Source: Hyphomicrobiales bacterium (lineage in GTDB: Bacteria; Pseudomonadota; Alphaproteobacteria; Rhizobiales; Xanthobacteraceae). Taken from it: a DNA stretch of 64,000 nucleotides. The stretch is from positions 1 through 64,000 of the forward strand of contig JAKFVL010000029.1 in assembly GCA_021732215.1 (NCBI GenBank). Direction: 5' to 3'. How positions within the stretch are numbered: position 1 is the first letter of the stretch; each line of letters begins with the position of its first letter. Below, piece by piece: positions 44,923-53,195 of this stretch. Position numbers and translations under genes: made by a program. The notes under the pieces were generated by a model. That model did not search any database and had not been told where the DNA came from. It worked only from the letters and a program-made list of their open reading frames with translations.

Positions 44923-45048
44923 TTCAACGCTTGAAGACAGTGCTTATATCGTGGCCGGCCATCGCGCCTTTGCCATCCTTGAGGCCGTCTTTCCAGACGG
45001 CTGAAGCTTTTCGTCGCATCGAATTCCTCTGTGACGAGCTGACTCACT

Positions 45049-45648
45049 TCAGTCTGTCCGGACGAGCGGCGTATCGACGAGGTGCTCGGCGAGAAACCAG
45101 GCTTGCGTCTCGCCGAGGCGGATAATGTCGGAGACGATCACGTCGTTGGTGCCGTCGTCGCCAAGCTCGGCGGCCTTCGCCGCCGCCTCGTGCGCATCGA
45201 CAAGTATCAGCTCGTGCGCCTCCAGCAGCCGCGAGAGCATCGCCGGGACCTCCTCGCAGCCGTTCGGCGAACGCGAAATACGTGTGATCTCCGCCACGTG
45301 CCGGGGATCGCCGACGGCGACGCCGCCAAGCGTCTGCACGCGCTCGGCGATTTCGTCGATAAGTTCGAGCTGTTCGCCCGCGTGCTTATCGAGCAGGAGA
45401 TGAAGCTGGTAGAATGTGGCCCCCCGCATCAGCCAATGGTGCTTTTTGTAGAGAGCATAGAGGATCTGCGTGTCGGCGAGTAGCTGGTTCAGCCGCTGGC
45501 ACGAATACATCCGGACATCGTGAGACAGCCCGAGCGGAAATTGCCGAACTGTTCCGTATCCTTGAATCTCCGTTCCGTGTTGATGTAACCAAGGTTGACT
45601 GCCGGACTTGAGTTGCGCGGTGCGCGGCTGCAATGTGCTCTTGCTCAT
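45049..45648 (-). CDS. dps: Dps-family ferritin-like DNA-protection protein
   Basis: 199 residues. The four-helix ferritin-like core has the Dps ferroxidase pattern ALYKKHHWLMRGATFYQLHLLLDKHAGEQLELIDEIAERV, followed by HELILVDAHEAAAKAAELGDDGTNDVIVSDIIRLGETQAWFLAEHL. The N-terminal extension of about 40 residues is longer than E. coli Dps and may bind DNA. It stores iron and protects DNA from peroxide. Last gene of the long leftward run, 58 bp after the oxidoreductase. Confidence 0.9.
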   Translation of the reverse strand: MSKSTLQPRTAQLKSGSQPWLHQHGTEIQGYGTVRQFPLGLSHDVRMYSCQRLNQLLADTQILYALYKKHHWLMRGATFYQLHLLLDKHAGEQLELIDEIAERVQTLGGVAVGDPRHVAEITRISRSPNGCEEVPAMLSRLLEAHELILVDAHEAAAKAAELGDDGTNDVIVSDIIRLGETQAWFLAEHLVDTPLVRTD

Positions 45649-45706
45649 GATGGTTCTCCCTTGTCCCGCCCCGTTACGAGGCGTCAGCTTGGGACGACAG
45701 CGTTGT

Positions 45707-46702
45707 TCAGCGAGGCACGGTGACAACGATCTTCCCGAGCTGCTCGTTCGATTCCATGTAGCGGTGCGCTTCGATGATCTCGTCGAGTGTGAAGGTCCTG
45801 GCTACCACCGGCTTCAACCGTCCGGCCGCGAGGCCCACTTCGATGAAGGCCGAGGCGCGCGCCAGCCGTTCCTTGTCCCGGACGAATTCGAACAGCGTGT
45901 AGCCGCGCAGAGTCAGCGTCTTCTGCATCGCTGCGATCACGGGGAACGGCGTGGGCGCGGTCGCGAGCGCCCCATAGATGAAGAGGATGCCGTGAGGGCT
46001 CATGGCCTCCGCGAGCTTTTCGACCTGAGGACCGGCCACGGGATCGAACACGATGCGCGCGCCCTTGCCGCCGGTCGCGCGATCGACCTCGGCCACGAGA
46101 TCCTGCTCGGATGTGGCGATGACGTGCGCCGCGCCCGCCTTGCGCAGCGCCGCCGCCTTGGCGCGCGTCCGCGTCGTCGCGATCGAGATCGCGCCGACGC
46201 TGTTCGCGACCTGGATCGCCGCGAGTCCGACGCTTGAAGACGCCGCCGGAATGATGACAGCGTCGCCTTGCCCGAGTTTACCGATGTCGATGAGCGCGCC
46301 CCAGGCCGTGAGGTAGGCCATCCATACCGCCGCCGCCTCGATCGCCGAGGCGCCGTTTGGGCGTTTGACGACGCCGTAAGCGGGCACGATGGCCGTGTCG
46401 GCGTAGACGCCGTAATCGTTCATGGAAAAGGCCGGGATGACGCTGACGGAATCCCCCGGCGCGAAGCCGTTGACGCCGTCTCCCAGCGCCTCGACGATCG
46501 CGGAGGCTTCGTAGCCGAGGCGCGCGGGCAAGCGCGGCGGTTCGAGGTAAGCGCCCGACCGGAACATTGCTTCGGCGCGATTGAGGCCGATCGCCTCGAT
46601 GCGCACGCGCATCTCGCCCCGTCCCGGATTGCCGACCGGGAGATCATCGAACTGCATCACTTCCGGTCCGCCCGTCCGATGAAACCGAACCACGCGTGTC
46701 AT
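45707..46702 (-). CDS. Zinc-independent quinone-oxidoreductase-like MDR alcohol dehydrogenase
   Basis: 331 residues of the medium-chain dehydrogenase fold: RVRIEAIGLNRAEAMFRSG at the N-terminus, ARLGYEASAIVEALGDGV, and the Rossmann region PAASSSVGLAAIQVANSVGAISIATTRTRAKAAALRKAGA. The cysteine/histidine ligands of zinc alcohol dehydrogenases are absent, so it is probably an NADPH:quinone reductase. Its ATG overlaps the stop of the PRC-like gene by 4 bp. Confidence 0.87.
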   Translation of the reverse strand: MTRVVRFHRTGGPEVMQFDDLPVGNPGRGEMRVRIEAIGLNRAEAMFRSGAYLEPPRLPARLGYEASAIVEALGDGVNGFAPGDSVSVIPAFSMNDYGVYADTAIVPAYGVVKRPNGASAIEAAAVWMAYLTAWGALIDIGKLGQGDAVIIPAASSSVGLAAIQVANSVGAISIATTRTRAKAAALRKAGAAHVIATSEQDLVAEVDRATGGKGARIVFDPVAGPQVEKLAEAMSPHGILFIYGALATAPTPFPVIAAMQKTLTLRGYTLFEFVRDKERLARASAFIEVGLAAGRLKPVVARTFTLDEIIEAHRYMESNEQLGKIVVTVPR

Positions 46703-46989
46703 GGCAATGAGTCCTCTGCAGGCGCGTGCGGCACGAAGCGAACGTCCTCGGCGTCGTGGGCATGGCGGATCGCCTCGCGCAAAGCCGGATCGAGCCGATC
46801 ACGATCCAGGATGACTTTCTGCGCCTGAATAGACTCGATCGCAGAGAGCGGGACCGTGAAGTCGCCCGCGTTCTCGACGTAGATCACCAGAGCGGGCCGT
46901 CCGTCGGGGCGGATTTGACGGACCGCCCCAAAGCCCTCATGAGCCCCGGACACGAAGACCATGTAGCCTTCCTCGATCGGCTCATGCAT
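46699..46989 (-). CDS. Small PRC-barrel/DUF2171-like protein
   Basis: 96 residues: MHEPIEEGYMVFVSGAHEGFGAVRQIRP, VPLSAIESIQAQKVILDRDRL. The short beta-rich start with a G-x-V-x-x-I-x-P-D-G pattern and the following VPLSAIES resembles PRC-barrel or DUF2171 proteins. No catalytic residues. The longer upstream frame reads as shadow of the DsbA gene, so the ATG at 46989 is chosen. Role unknown. Confidence 0.65.
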   Translation of the reverse strand: MHEPIEEGYMVFVSGAHEGFGAVRQIRPDGRPALVIYVENAGDFTVPLSAIESIQAQKVILDRDRLDPALREAIRHAHDAEDVRFVPHAPAEDSLP

Positions 46990-47027
46990 CTGAGCATTCC
47001 TTGCTCTTGAGGGTTCCGACCGCATTC

Positions 47028-47579
47028 TCATGCCGCGCGCCGCACCGCGCGCAACAGCGTCGCGAGGTCGTAGGAGCCGTTGTGGCGGAGGCCATTGACG
47101 TAGAAAGCTGGCGTGCCATTCACGCCGCTTCGGACTCCGCCCATGAAGTCGTCGCGCACGTGCGCCCCGTGGGCGTGTGTTGCGAGGTCGTCGGCGAATC
47201 GTCCGGTATCGAGCTTGAGCCCGGCCGCGTACATCACAAGGTCCGGGTCGGCGAGCGCGCTCTGGTTCTCGAAAAGGACATGGTGCATTGCCCAGAAATT
47301 CCCTTGTGCACCGGCGGCCTCGGCCGCTTCGGCCGCTTCGGCGGCGTGCGGAGCGTGAGGATGAATCGTCGCCAGCGGAAAATGCCGGAATACGAAGCGC
47401 ACCTCCGGGCCGAGCATATTGACGAAACTTACGACGACGCCGTGAGCTTCGCGGCAGTACGGGCACTCGTAGTCTCCGTACTCGACCAAGGTCACGGACG
47501 CGGAGGGCGATCCTACACTGTGATCGTCGTCACTCACGGGAGTTCTCAAACGTGCAGACTGTTGCAGGGTCGTGCTCAT
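47028..47579 (-). CDS. DsbA-family thiol oxidoreductase (cytoplasmic form)
   Basis: 183 residues with thioredoxin-fold motif YGDYECPYCREAHGVV (CPYC active site) and GVNGTPAFYVNG with the cis-proline. The helical insertion includes an AAEAAEAAEAAG run. No signal peptide is visible, so it probably acts in the cytoplasm, like the FrnE-related DsbA proteins linked to oxidative stress. Sits in the leftward stress operon. Confidence 0.88.
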   Translation of the reverse strand: MSTTLQQSARLRTPVSDDDHSVGSPSASVTLVEYGDYECPYCREAHGVVVSFVNMLGPEVRFVFRHFPLATIHPHAPHAAEAAEAAEAAGAQGNFWAMHHVLFENQSALADPDLVMYAAGLKLDTGRFADDLATHAHGAHVRDDFMGGVRSGVNGTPAFYVNGLRHNGSYDLATLLRAVRRAA

Positions 47580-47691
47580 GATGCGGGCTCCTCGATATGA
47601 AGCGTTTCGAGCGCCGAAAGAATTCGATCGGCGCCGGGAGCTTCTGTACCGGGCGATAGAATCCTCGGCGGGGCGGATGACCACCGCCGTC

Positions 47692-48261
47692 TCAAGCCGC
47701 GCGCGCGGCGCGTGCTCGCGCGTCCGCGAACAGCTTGATGGTTTCCCGGTTGAACGCCGCCATGTCGTCGGGGCTGCGGCTCGTTACGAGGCCCTGGTCA
47801 ACGACGACCTCCTCATCCACCCAGTTCGCGCCGGCGTTCTTGAGATCGGTCTTGAGCGACGGCCACGAGGTCATGCGGCGCCCGTTGGCTGCGCCGGTTT
47901 CGATGATCGTCCATGGCCCATGGCAGATCGAGGCTACAGGCTTTTTGGCGTCGAAGAACGCTTTGGCGAACGCCACAGCCTTGGCGTCGGTGCGCAGCGT
48001 GTCCGGGTTGATGACGCCGCCGGGCAGGAGGAGCGCGTCGTAATCCTGGGGATTGGCGGAAGCGAGTGGCGCATCTACCGCGTAGGTCTTGCTCCAGTCC
48101 GTGAAGTCCCAGGCGCGGACCTGGTCCGGCTTGGGCGAGATGAGGCTGGTCTTGGCCCCAGCTTCGTCGAGCGCCTTGCGAGGCTCTGTCATTTCGACTT
48201 CTTCAAAGCCGTCGGTAACGAGGATTGCGATCTTGAGGCCATCGAGTGATTTGGTTGTCAT
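47692..48261 (-). CDS. DJ-1/PfpI-family protein (type 1 glutamine-amidotransferase fold)
   Basis: 189 residues: KIAILVTDGFEEVEMTEPRKALDEAG at the N-terminus with the conserved Glu, YDALLLPGGVINPD, and the nucleophile elbow VASICHGPWTIIETG with Cys and His. Family members include PfpI/YhbO stress proteins, proposed to act on glycated proteins or as chaperones. The ATG at 48261 is chosen (upstream Met adds six residues). Second paralogue at 52479-53195. Confidence 0.88.
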   Translation of the reverse strand: MTTKSLDGLKIAILVTDGFEEVEMTEPRKALDEAGAKTSLISPKPDQVRAWDFTDWSKTYAVDAPLASANPQDYDALLLPGGVINPDTLRTDAKAVAFAKAFFDAKKPVASICHGPWTIIETGAANGRRMTSWPSLKTDLKNAGANWVDEEVVVDQGLVTSRSPDDMAAFNRETIKLFADARARAARAA

Positions 48262-48400
48262 GAATCTTGTCTCCATTGAACTTGGGCAAAAAGGGCGCGC
48301 GTGACGAGAACAAGGGGGGTGCACAGGTCACGCGCGCCAGGGTCGCAGTTGTTGGGGCGCCGGAGGGAGGACGAACGGCTCCTCAAGGCTTGCCTGCGAT

Positions 48401-49600
48401 TTACGCCGCCTTCGCCACGCTGCCGTGCGGGTCGAGGACGAACTTCTTCGGCGAGCCCTGGTCGAAGATCTTGTAGGCATCCGGCGCTTTCTCGAGCGGG
48501 ACGACCTCGACGTTCAGGAGCTTGCCAAGATACGGCATGCGGCCCCAAAGGATCGCCATCATCAAATCGCGGTTGTAGTGCATGATCGGAGCCTGTCCGG
48601 CCGAGATATGCGGCGACTTGATCCACGCTTTGCCGAAGTCAATTCTGTACGTCCCGGCCTTGGCGTCTTTGTCGATGGCGTCGGCATCGCCTGCCGTGTA
48701 GATGCCGGGCGCACCGATGGCGCCGTTCTCGCGAACCACCTCGATCAGGGTATTGAGAACAGCGGCGGGATCTTCGCCAGCGCCCGGACCGTTGCCATGG
48801 GCTTCGAAGCCGACGGCATCCACGCCACAGTCGACGTCACGCACGCCGAGGATCGCTTCGATCTGATCGGCGACAGGCGTTTCGCTTGCGACGTTGACAG
48901 TTTGATATCCGGCATCCTTGACGAGCTTCAGACGCTCGCTGTTCGAATCTCCGACGATGATGCACGAAGCGCCGAGGAGATGCGCAGAAGCTGCAGCGCA
49001 CCGGCCCACCGGCCCGGCGCCGGCGATGTACACTGTCGAGCCGTATTTGACTCCGGCTTGGACGCAGCCGTGGAAGCCCGTTGGCAAGATGTCGGAGAGC
49101 AAGGTCAGATCCCTGATCTTTTCCATCGCTTGGTCCTTGTCGGGGAATTTCAGCAGGTTCCAGTCGGCGAAGGGCACCATGAGATAGTCGGACTGTCCGC
49201 CCTGCCAGCCGCCGAGATTGAAACCGTAGGCGCCGCAGTCGGCCTCGTCGTTGACATTCTCACAGGTGTCTGTGTGGCGCTCCTTGCAGTTGCGGCAGCG
49301 GCCGCAGGAGACGTTGAAGGGCACCGAGCAGAGATCCCCTTTCTTGATGAAATGCACGTCGGGCCCGGTCTCGATCACTTCGCCCGTCATCTCGTGGCCG
49401 AGCACCATCCCTTTGGGAGCGGGGAAGCGGCCGCGGTAGATATGCTGGTCGCTGCCGCAGATGTTGGTGGTCACGATTCTCAAAATCGCGCCGTGCGGCG
49501 TCTTGTTGCCCTTCGGGTCGACGAGTTTCGGATAGTCGAAAGTCTGAAGCTCCAGCTTCTTCGGACCCATGTAGGTAACAACTCGATTTCCTGATGCCAT
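48401..49600 (-). CDS. fdhA: Glutathione-independent formaldehyde dehydrogenase
   Basis: 399 residues, MDR superfamily. Catalytic zinc region NICGSDQHIYRG and GHEMTGEVIETG, structural-zinc loop CGRCRNCKERHTDTC, Rossmann motif YIAGAGPVGRCAAASAHLLGA, and the long insertion typical of FdhA of Pseudomonas. It oxidises formaldehyde to formate with NAD+, acting without glutathione because the cofactor stays bound. 68 bp after the ABM gene and probably in the same operon. Confidence 0.92.
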   Translation of the reverse strand: MASGNRVVTYMGPKKLELQTFDYPKLVDPKGNKTPHGAILRIVTTNICGSDQHIYRGRFPAPKGMVLGHEMTGEVIETGPDVHFIKKGDLCSVPFNVSCGRCRNCKERHTDTCENVNDEADCGAYGFNLGGWQGGQSDYLMVPFADWNLLKFPDKDQAMEKIRDLTLLSDILPTGFHGCVQAGVKYGSTVYIAGAGPVGRCAAASAHLLGASCIIVGDSNSERLKLVKDAGYQTVNVASETPVADQIEAILGVRDVDCGVDAVGFEAHGNGPGAGEDPAAVLNTLIEVVRENGAIGAPGIYTAGDADAIDKDAKAGTYRIDFGKAWIKSPHISAGQAPIMHYNRDLMMAILWGRMPYLGKLLNVEVVPLEKAPDAYKIFDQGSPKKFVLDPHGSVAKAA

Positions 49601-49668
49601 GACTGTCACTCCTTCCTTCTTCTCTGGATCGACCCGGTTGGGTCCAGTGATCCCCTTGGCGGGGCGTC

Positions 49669-49968
49669 TCAGGGCAGCTTCGCCGCAAGCACGTCGAGCT
49701 TTTCGATGCGGGGGGCCGAGGCGAAAAGCTCGGGCGCCTTCTCCATCAAGGCCGCTGCCACGAGGCCAGAGAGGTGCGCTTGCCGTCCCGCTTCATCGGG
49801 AAACGCGTCGAATATTCCGAACTTCGAGGGGCCTATGCGGACGCCGAACCACGCCACAGTTGCCGGCTCGTTTTGAACGATCGGCAGGCCGCTTCGCAGA
49901 AATGCTTCGACCTCCGCTTCCTTTCCTGGCTTGGCTTCCATGGTGACGAAAAGCGCAAACTTGACCAT
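49669..49968 (-). CDS. Putative quinol monooxygenase, ABM domain (second copy)
   Basis: 99 residues, MVKFALFVTMEAKPGKEAEVEAFLRSG...FGIFDAFPDEAGRQAHLSGLVAAALMEKAPELF, clearly paralogous to the protein at 38091-38399. It is the first gene of the leftward stress run. An FNR-like site with one mismatch lies 97 bp upstream. The upstream 48 bp of open frame are not needed for the family N-terminus. Confidence 0.85.
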   Translation of the reverse strand: MVKFALFVTMEAKPGKEAEVEAFLRSGLPIVQNEPATVAWFGVRIGPSKFGIFDAFPDEAGRQAHLSGLVAAALMEKAPELFASAPRIEKLDVLAAKLP

Positions 49969-50064
49969 TTGGTTATTCCTTCCGGAGGGTAACGGCGACA
50001 GCGGACCTGACGGCATCCCTCCGTCGCCTCACGCCCATCAAGCCCCACGGTCAGGTGCGCCGCC

Positions 50065-50078
50065 ATGACAACTGTCAA
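50065..50078. promoter_or_regulatory. FNR/FixK-like box (one mismatch)
   Basis: Minus-strand TTGACAGTTGTCAT differs from TTGAC-N4-GTCAA at the last base. It lies 97 bp upstream of the ABM gene that opens the leftward seven-gene run. Confidence 0.5.
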
Positions 50079-50149
50079 TTTCAGGAATTTCTTTCGACGC
50101 CCGTCGGGCCCGGCAACGAATGGCGCGGGGTTGAGAAGCGTCGCGGCCT

Positions 50150-51916
50150 TTACGCGATCTGACCCGGCAAAGATTCTTGCGATGGCGCAAGCAATGCGAT
50201 CCGCGAGCGAAGCATTTCCGAAGAGTGCGGCATCGCCGGGCCGCACTGCTGTGCTGCAGGTGTTTCCGCGAGGAAGGTATGCAGTTCCGATATCACGGCT
50301 GCGCCTTCGCCGATCGCGCCGCCAACCCGCTTGACGGAGCCGCAGCGCACGTCGCCCACCGCAAAGACGCCGAATATGTTGGACTCGAGCAGCATCGGCA
50401 TCCGGGAATTCTTTGCGAGCCCGTCCGGCGCAAGCGAGGGCCCCGTGCGCACGAAGCCGTTTCTGTCGAGCAAGACGCCACAATCCTTCAGCCAATGCGT
50501 CGCGGGGTCTGCGCCGATGAAGACAAACACGTTGCGGATCGGCTTCTCGGTTTCCTGTCCTGTCGGGTTGTACCGCCAGCGCACCCGCTCAAGCCTGCCA
50601 TGCGGCGCGCCCGACAGGGCGACGAGCTCCGTCCGAGTTAGCAATTCGATATTCGTCGAGGCAGCGATCCGATCGATCAGATAGCGCGACATGCTCTCAG
50701 CAAGACCGTCGCCGCGCACCAGCATCCAGACTTTGCGAGCGAAACCCGACAGGAAAACCGCGGCCTGGCCGGCCGAATTGCCGCCTCCGACCAGCACGAC
50801 TTCTTGCTGCCGGCACAGGCGCGCTTCGATCGGCGAAGCCCAGTACCAAACGCCGCGGCCTTCGAACTGCTCAAGCCCTGGAACCGCTGGTCGGCGGTAG
50901 CGTGCACCGGCCGCCACGACAGTCGTCTTGGCCTTGATGCTGTTGCCGTCGCTGAGCTCGAGCCTGAATGGAGCCTCGGCACAATCGAGCCGCTTTACAT
51001 GCACCGGTATCGCCATCTCGGCGCCGAACTTCTGCGCCTGTACGAAGGCGCGACCGGCCAAGGCCTGGCCTGAAATACCGGTCGGGAACCCGAAATAGTT
51101 CTCGATGCGAGCGCTTGCCCCTGCCTGTCCGCCGAACGCGCTTGCATCGAATACAATGACGGAGAGGCCCTCTGACGCGGCATAGACAGCGGTGGAGAGC
51201 CCAGCCGGTCCCGCGCCGACGATCGCAACGTCGTAGGTCCGGTCCGGCACGTCGACACGCACCATGCCGAGCTGGCGCGCCAGTTCCCCCTCGCTTGGAC
51301 TTTTGAGCACGGTCCCATCAGGGCAAACGGCAAGCAGTGGATTGGAGGGGTCCGGTGCGTAGCGCCCGATCAACGCCTTTGCTTCCGTGTCTTCCTCCGG
51401 ATCGAGCACCTGATGGGGATAGCCGTTGCGCGTGAGGAAACCCTGCAGGCGTATAACATCGGGGCTTGTCGCTGGCCCGACCAGCACCGGTCCACCAGCA
51501 CCGATTTCGATGAGGGCTACGCGGCGGAGGATGAGCGCGCGCATCAAACGCTCGCCGACCTCGGCTTCGGCGACCAGCAATGCGCGCACACCGTCGGCCG
51601 GAATGAGAATGGCTTCAATATCCGTCTTGGCGGTTCCGTCAACCAGTGACGGCTGACCGGACAGCTCTCCGACTTCAGCGAGGAAGTCGCCGGGTCCCAG
51701 CTCGATGATCGGAACGACACGCCCCAATCCGTCGCGCTGGCTGATGGCGACGCTGCCTGATACGATAACGAACATGCCAGGGCTGGGTTTGCCGGTTTTG
51801 AACAGGTGTTCGCCGGCGGCGTAGCGTCGGGCTTCGCCGAAGCGTTGCAGCCGGGTAATCTCCCCCGGCGTCAGCTTTGGAAACATCTGCTCGCGGCGGG
51901 CTTCGATCGTCGACAT
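50150..51916 (-). CDS. FAD oxidoreductase with N-terminal cyclic-nucleotide-binding domain
   Basis: 588 residues. Residues about 15-140 are a cyclic-nucleotide-binding domain (AAGEHLFKTGKPSPGMFVIVSGSVAI...GELSGQP). A glutaredoxin/thioredoxin-like linker follows, then a thioredoxin-reductase-like domain: FAD motif DVAIVGAGPAGLSTAVYAASEG, NADPH motif EVVLVGGGNSAGQAAVFLSG and the C-terminal GVFAVGDVRCGSVKRVGGAIGEGA. The redox CxxC of true thioredoxin reductase is not present. It could link cAMP (or another nucleotide) to redox control. A perfect FNR-type box lies 57 bp upstream of its ATG. Confidence 0.86.
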   Translation of the reverse strand: MSTIEARREQMFPKLTPGEITRLQRFGEARRYAAGEHLFKTGKPSPGMFVIVSGSVAISQRDGLGRVVPIIELGPGDFLAEVGELSGQPSLVDGTAKTDIEAILIPADGVRALLVAEAEVGERLMRALILRRVALIEIGAGGPVLVGPATSPDVIRLQGFLTRNGYPHQVLDPEEDTEAKALIGRYAPDPSNPLLAVCPDGTVLKSPSEGELARQLGMVRVDVPDRTYDVAIVGAGPAGLSTAVYAASEGLSVIVFDASAFGGQAGASARIENYFGFPTGISGQALAGRAFVQAQKFGAEMAIPVHVKRLDCAEAPFRLELSDGNSIKAKTTVVAAGARYRRPAVPGLEQFEGRGVWYWASPIEARLCRQQEVVLVGGGNSAGQAAVFLSGFARKVWMLVRGDGLAESMSRYLIDRIAASTNIELLTRTELVALSGAPHGRLERVRWRYNPTGQETEKPIRNVFVFIGADPATHWLKDCGVLLDRNGFVRTGPSLAPDGLAKNSRMPMLLESNIFGVFAVGDVRCGSVKRVGGAIGEGAAVISELHTFLAETPAAQQCGPAMPHSSEMLRSRIALLAPSQESLPGQIA

Positions 51917-51972
51917 GGTCGAGTGCTCCGATACGTCCCGCACTCGATACACCGCAGGTATGATCGCCGCCC

Positions 51973-51986
51973 TTGACGGGCGTCAA
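51973..51986. promoter_or_regulatory. FNR/FixK-type box TTGACGGGCGTCAA
   Basis: Perfect TTGAC-N4-GTCAA dyad 57 bp before the FAD oxidoreductase start on the minus strand. Confidence 0.68.
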
Positions 51987-52026
51987 CATTTGAATTGAGT
52001 GCGGTTTTGTGCGCCAGAGACGCAGC

Positions 52027-52449
52027 TCACTCGGCCGCGAGTAGCTCGCGTGCGGCAAAGTACGCGGCGCCCGCTTCTGCGACCGCCTGATCCTGAGCGC
52101 CCGAGCCGCCGCTGACCCCGATGGCGCCGACCACACGGCCTTCCCGGTAGAGAGGGATCCCGCCGGCGAAGATCATCACGCGGCCCTGGTTGGACGTATC
52201 GATGCCGAAGAAATCTCCGCCGCCCTGTGCGAGCTTCGCAAGATCGCACGTCGAAATGTCGAAGGCGCGCGCCGTGAACGCTTTCTTGATCGATATATCA
52301 ACGCTGCCGAACCACGCCCCGTCCATCCGAACATGAGCGATCAGGTGCCCACCCCAATCGGCCACCGCGATGTTCATGGGCTGGCCGATTTCTTCGGCCA
52401 CCGCTTCCGCCGCGGCAATGATTGAGCGTGCTTCGTTGAGAGTGATCAT
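52027..52449 (-). CDS. GlcG/HbpS-family protein
   Basis: 140 residues: ITLNEARSIIAAAEAVAEEIG, NIAVADWGGHLIAHVRMDGAW, SIKKAFTARAFD, and GGIPLYREGRVVGAIGVSGGSGAQDQAVAEAG. This is the full GlcG/HbpS (DUF336) profile. Relatives bind haem or oxidised thiols or accompany diol and glycolate use; the exact role is unknown. It starts 29 bp after the PfpI gene stop and shares its transcript. Confidence 0.87.
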   Translation of the reverse strand: MITLNEARSIIAAAEAVAEEIGQPMNIAVADWGGHLIAHVRMDGAWFGSVDISIKKAFTARAFDISTCDLAKLAQGGGDFFGIDTSNQGRVMIFAGGIPLYREGRVVGAIGVSGGSGAQDQAVAEAGAAYFAARELLAAE

Positions 52450-52478
52450 AGGATGTTCCTTCTGTAGGGGTTGGGTTT

Positions 52479-53195
52479 TCACTGCGCCGACTGGAGCGGC
52501 TTGGCCGCTCCGTCATGCGCTGTTAGTTGATTGAGGAGGTCCTTGGCGCCAGCCTCCGACGAGGCCGGGTTCTGGCCGGTGATCAGATTGCCGTCGACGA
52601 CGACGTAAGGCTGCCAGTCAGGCGTCTTGGAATAGACGCCGCCGTTCTGCTTGAGCGAGTCTTCCACCAGGAACGGCACGACGTGCGTCAGCCCAACCGC
52701 TTCTTCTTCGGTGTTGGAGAAGCCCGTCACGGACTTGCCCTTGACGAGGGCGGAGCCATCAGGCGCCCGCGCGTGACGAAATACGCCCGGCGCGTGGCAC
52801 ACAGCGGCGACCGGCTTGCCGGCGCCGAACATGACCTCGATCAGTCGGATCGAGTCCGGGTCCTCGGCCAAGTCCCACAGCGGGCCGTGGCCGCCGGGAT
52901 AGAAGACGGCGTCGTAGTCGCCAGCGGCGACGTTTGACAGCCGGACCGTGTTGGCGAGGGCGCGCTGTGCGTCCCGGTCGCTCTTGAAGCGGATCGTCGC
53001 CGGAGTTTGTGATCCCGGCTCATCGCTCTTCGGATCGAGCGGCGGCTGGCCGCCGCGTGGCGAGGCGAGCGTGATCTGGGCGTCGGCGTCCTTGAACACG
53101 TAGTAGGGGGCGGCGAACTCCTCCAGCCAGAAGCCGGTCTTCCGCCCGGTGTTCCCGAGCCGGTCATGCGACGTCAAGACCATGAGTATCTGCAC
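52479..53195 (-). CDS. DJ-1/PfpI-family protein, HchA-like
   Basis: 238 residues: ILMVLTSHDRLGNTGRKTGFWLEEFAAPYYVF, DYDAVFYPGGHGPLWDLAED, and the nucleophile elbow VAAVCHAPGVFRH with Cys and His. The long form resembles HchA/Hsp31 glyoxalase III and related protein-repair enzymes that act on methylglyoxal. Preceded by an FNR-type box 89 bp upstream of the ATG. Confidence 0.88.
   Translation of the reverse strand: MQILMVLTSHDRLGNTGRKTGFWLEEFAAPYYVFKDADAQITLASPRGGQPPLDPKSDEPGSQTPATIRFKSDRDAQRALANTVRLSNVAAGDYDAVFYPGGHGPLWDLAEDPDSIRLIEVMFGAGKPVAAVCHAPGVFRHARAPDGSALVKGKSVTGFSNTEEEAVGLTHVVPFLVEDSLKQNGGVYSKTPDWQPYVVVDGNLITGQNPASSEAGAKDLLNQLTAHDGAAKPLQSAQ

Noticed and set aside
47320-47350. GGCCGCTTC-type short tandem repeat in the DsbA-like gene
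   Set aside because: It encodes an in-frame Ala-Glu-Ala helix run common in this family; not a separate element.
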